Source: CF-161 sp035259145
GTDB lineage: Bacteria; Chloroflexota; Dormibacteria; Dormibacterales; Dormibacteraceae
Assembly (NCBI GenBank): GCA_035259145.1
Contig: DATFWQ010000319.1
Coordinates: 1 to 5,924 of the forward strand
Length of the DNA stretch: 5,924 bases
Direction of reading: 5' to 3'
The notes beneath the pieces were generated by a model, which did no database searches, had not been told where the DNA came from, and was given only the letters and a program-made list of their open reading frames with translations. Positions 4,156 to 5,924 of the stretch are shown piece by piece. Position numbers and translations under genes: made by a program. Position 1 is the stretch's first letter, and every line of letters begins with the position of its first letter.

Positions 4156-5751
4156 TCAACTGAGTGACCGGCCGCGCCGGAGCGCGCGGCCAGGAAGAGC
4201 GCCCGTGTGGCGGCCTGATTCGACGACCAGCTCGCCATTCACGATCACGAAGTCGATCCCGGTCGGGTGCTGCTTCGGGAGCGTGCGGGTCGCCGGTGCG
4301 CTGACTGCGTCTGGATCGAACACCACGATATCTGCGCGCATGCCATCGCGCAGGAGGCCGCGATCCTCGAGGCCCAGCCTCTGAGCGGGGAAAGAAGTCA
4401 TCTTTCTGATCGCTTCGCGCAGTGATAGAAAGCCCTCCATACGGACGAACTCCGACAGAATCACCGGGAAGGTTCCGTATGTGCGCGGGCTTGGAAAGTC
4501 GCCAAGAAGGACGCCATCGCTTCCGACCATCGAGAGGGGATGAGCGACAAACTTGGGCAGCGTATTGCCGTTTACACCGGCCGTGACGTAGCAGACTCGA
4601 AGCGCCTCCGCCACCAGAAGATCACAGATCGCGTCGACCTCCGGCTTGCCCAGCATCGCCGCAACCTCTGCCACGCTGCGGCCTTCGAAGACGTGGTTCT
4701 CTGGCTTCCGGAAGTTTGTGAGCCACATCTCCTGCCATGACGGCCCCCGCGGCGACACTTCACGACGCAGGCGCTGGCGCACATCGGGCTCACCCAGAGC
4801 ATCGAGCAGGCGCTTCGGACCCCCTTCCTGCACCCAGCCCGGCAAGACGATCAGCAACCTGGTGCTGCTGAGGGTGTACGGGTAGCTGTCGAACGTGACG
4901 TCGACGCCTTCTTCGCGCGCGTCCTCGAGCAGGCGCAGCATCCTTTCCGCGGCACCCGCAACCGGGACTCGCTGATAGAAGTGCGTCACGTGCACAGCCA
5001 CGCCGCTCCGCCGCCCGATCTCTATCGCCTCGCGGAAGGGATCCAGAAAGCGGTCACCCAGCTGGTAGCGAACGTGCGTGTGGTAGATCCCTCCGAGTCT
5101 GGCTGCCTGCTTGCTCAGCTCGACAAGCTCGTCCGTGCTGGCATAGCTCCCGGGCGGATAGTCAAGGCCCGTGGACATGCCAAACGCCCCCTCCTCCATC
5201 CCCTCCCGCAGCATCGCTTTCATGTCCTCGACCTGGTCGGCTCCGGCCGCATGGGCATCCCATCCGACGGCGTTTATGCGCAGCGGGGAGTTGCCGATGA
5301 CGTAGGCGACGTTCACAGCCGCCTTCCTGTCGAACGCAAGCAGGTAGCGCTCGACGGTCGACCAGCGCAGGTCGAGCGTGGGGTCTCCATCGAGTCCGGA
5401 ATTCAGGCGGACAAAGGCGTCGAGGTCCTGTGGTGAACGAAATGGGGCGTAGGAGTTGCCATCCACACCGATGACTTCGGTCGTAACGCCTTGACGAACT
5501 TTTGGCTCATGTTCTGGCTCGGCCAGCATCACGAGCCCGGAGTGGGCATGCATGTCGATGAACCCGGGACAAACAACCCTGTCTGTGGCGTCGATGACGC
5601 GCTTTGCCTCGAGCCCAGCCGCGTCGCCCCGAAACAGGCGGATCGAGTTGTCCTCGATCCCCACCGCGGCTCGGAAGCCGTCGTTTCCGCTCCCGTCCAG
5701 CACCAGGCCGTTGGTGATCAGCAGGTCGAGCACAGGTTGAAGGTTAGCCAC
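4156..5751 (-). CDS. N-acyl-D-amino acid deacylase-like amidohydrolase
   Basis: The protein has 531 residues and is a member of the amidohydrolase superfamily closest to D-aminoacylases, which cleave N-acyl-D-amino acids. The N-terminal beta-sandwich reads LLITNGLVLDGSG (10-22). The metal motif FIDMHAHSGL (64-73) supplies H68 and H70. STGLDYPPGSYAS (193-205), YHTHVR (223-228, H226), VHVTHFY (253-259, H257) and GSDG (410-413, D412) match the remaining barrel motifs. FPAQRLGLEDRGLLRDGMRADIVVFDP and GIDFVIVNGELVVESGRHTGALPGRALRRG are the typical family tail. The usual GNCG metal-site Cys is replaced: residues 95-98 are GVDG, so Asp97 stands where Cys is expected, and the Lys that commonly follows the barrel His is also absent. 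The substrate may therefore differ. The GTG at 5751 is taken as start; the GTG at 5733 is equally plausible from homology. No signal peptide is evident, so it is probably cytoplasmic. Its codon use is less G/C-biased than mftF. Confidence 0.88.
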   Translation of the reverse strand: MANLQPVLDLLITNGLVLDGSGNDGFRAAVGIEDNSIRLFRGDAAGLEAKRVIDATDRVVCPGFIDMHAHSGLVMLAEPEHEPKVRQGVTTEVIGVDGNSYAPFRSPQDLDAFVRLNSGLDGDPTLDLRWSTVERYLLAFDRKAAVNVAYVIGNSPLRINAVGWDAHAAGADQVEDMKAMLREGMEEGAFGMSTGLDYPPGSYASTDELVELSKQAARLGGIYHTHVRYQLGDRFLDPFREAIEIGRRSGVAVHVTHFYQRVPVAGAAERMLRLLEDAREEGVDVTFDSYPYTLSSTRLLIVLPGWVQEGGPKRLLDALGEPDVRQRLRREVSPRGPSWQEMWLTNFRKPENHVFEGRSVAEVAAMLGKPEVDAICDLLVAEALRVCYVTAGVNGNTLPKFVAHPLSMVGSDGVLLGDFPSPRTYGTFPVILSEFVRMEGFLSLREAIRKMTSFPAQRLGLEDRGLLRDGMRADIVVFDPDAVSAPATRTLPKQHPTGIDFVIVNGELVVESGRHTGALPGRALRRGRSLS

Positions 5752-5781
5752 CGCGCCCGCTCGCAGTCACGAACGGAGCAG

Positions 5782-5824
5782 CGGCCGGTGCAGCCACCGC
5801 TGGAACTGGTGGCCGCCGGGCCGG
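5782..5824. repeat. Intergenic GC hairpin
   Basis: The core stem is GCCACC (5793-5798) and GGTGGC (5808-5813) around a 9-nt loop. The outer bases CGGCC (5782-5786) and GGCCG (5819-5823) can extend the pairing. It lies between the gene ending at 5853 and the amidohydrolase start. On the plus strand GTTTTA follows, but no plus-strand gene ends here. On the minus strand, the relevant one, no T-tract follows. It may slow transcription or protect an mRNA end; the function is unproven. Confidence 0.4.
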
Positions 5825-5852
5825 TTTTAGCGCCTCAATCCTTCAAAGTGGC

Positions 5853-5924
5853 TCAGGCGCCGATCACCTCCACGGCCGCGAGGTTCCATCGGTCGCCCGT
5901 CGGGGCCGTGTCGCCCAGCGCGAC
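5853..5924 (-). CDS. C-terminal end of a gene cut by the window edge
   Basis: The minus strand is open from the window edge to a TGA at 5853, giving 23 residues that end in PTGDRWNLAAVEVIGA. The composition is protein-like and the frame is supported by G/C-rich third positions. A 'DRWNLAAVEI/V' tail is often seen at the end of extracellular beta-sandwich modules, so a secreted or surface protein is possible, but this rests on few residues. The gap to the amidohydrolase is about 100 bp. The same-strand order allows cotranscription, though a hairpin lies between. Confidence 0.6.
   Translation of the reverse strand, partial: VALGDTAPTGDRWNLAAVEVIGA

Noticed and set aside
5826..5860. GCGCCT...AGGCGC stem near the end of the truncated gene as a terminator
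   Set aside because: The arms are 6 bp around a loop of about 20 nt, and no T-tract follows on the minus strand.
1..5924. CRISPR array, tRNA, rRNA, insertion sequence or a mycofactocin precursor peptide gene
   Set aside because: No regularly spaced repeats, no tRNA- or rRNA-like segments, no transposase motifs, and no short frame ending in a GxCGxY-type tail were found.

Overview
The window is a high-GC bacterial chromosome segment. Codon third positions are strongly G/C in most genes. It carries no rRNA, tRNA, CRISPR array or recognisable insertion sequence. The mycofactocin-type glycosyltransferase points to Actinomycetota or a similar high-GC soil lineage such as Chloroflexota; the sequence alone does not settle the taxon.

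Left part (1-2519). A short minus-strand gene of unknown function (93-473) diverges from a plus-strand pair. The pair is a DUF4332 helix-hairpin-helix-like protein (604-1068) and a membrane-associated family 2 glycosyltransferase that closely resembles MftF, the enzyme that adds glucose units to premycofactocin. The two plus-strand frames overlap by about 55 nt, so they are probably one transcript. No mftA-E gene flanks them here, so this mftF-like gene sits apart from the usual mycofactocin cluster.

Middle part (2520-3740). Two adjacent GC hairpins separate the plus-strand pair from a convergent minus-strand operon. That operon is a MarR-family regulator followed, with an ATGA overlap, by a class I SAM-dependent methyltransferase. 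The methyltransferase has a near-ideal Shine-Dalgarno sequence embedded in the last codons of the regulator. Two copies of an inverted repeat (consensus TGACAAG-N3-CTTGTCA, one perfect and one imperfect) lie just upstream of the regulator start. They look like an autoregulatory operator.

Right part (3741-5924), all minus strand. It holds a small Cys-pair (zinc-ribbon-like) protein, then a full-length D-aminoacylase-like amidohydrolase in which the usual metal-site Cys (GNCG) is replaced by Asp (GVDG), then the last 23 codons of a further gene cut by the window edge. No strong evidence for a wholly new multi-gene system was found. The best leads are the solitary DUF4332-mftF pair, the twin operator of the MarR/methyltransferase unit, and the altered active-site motif of the amidohydrolase.
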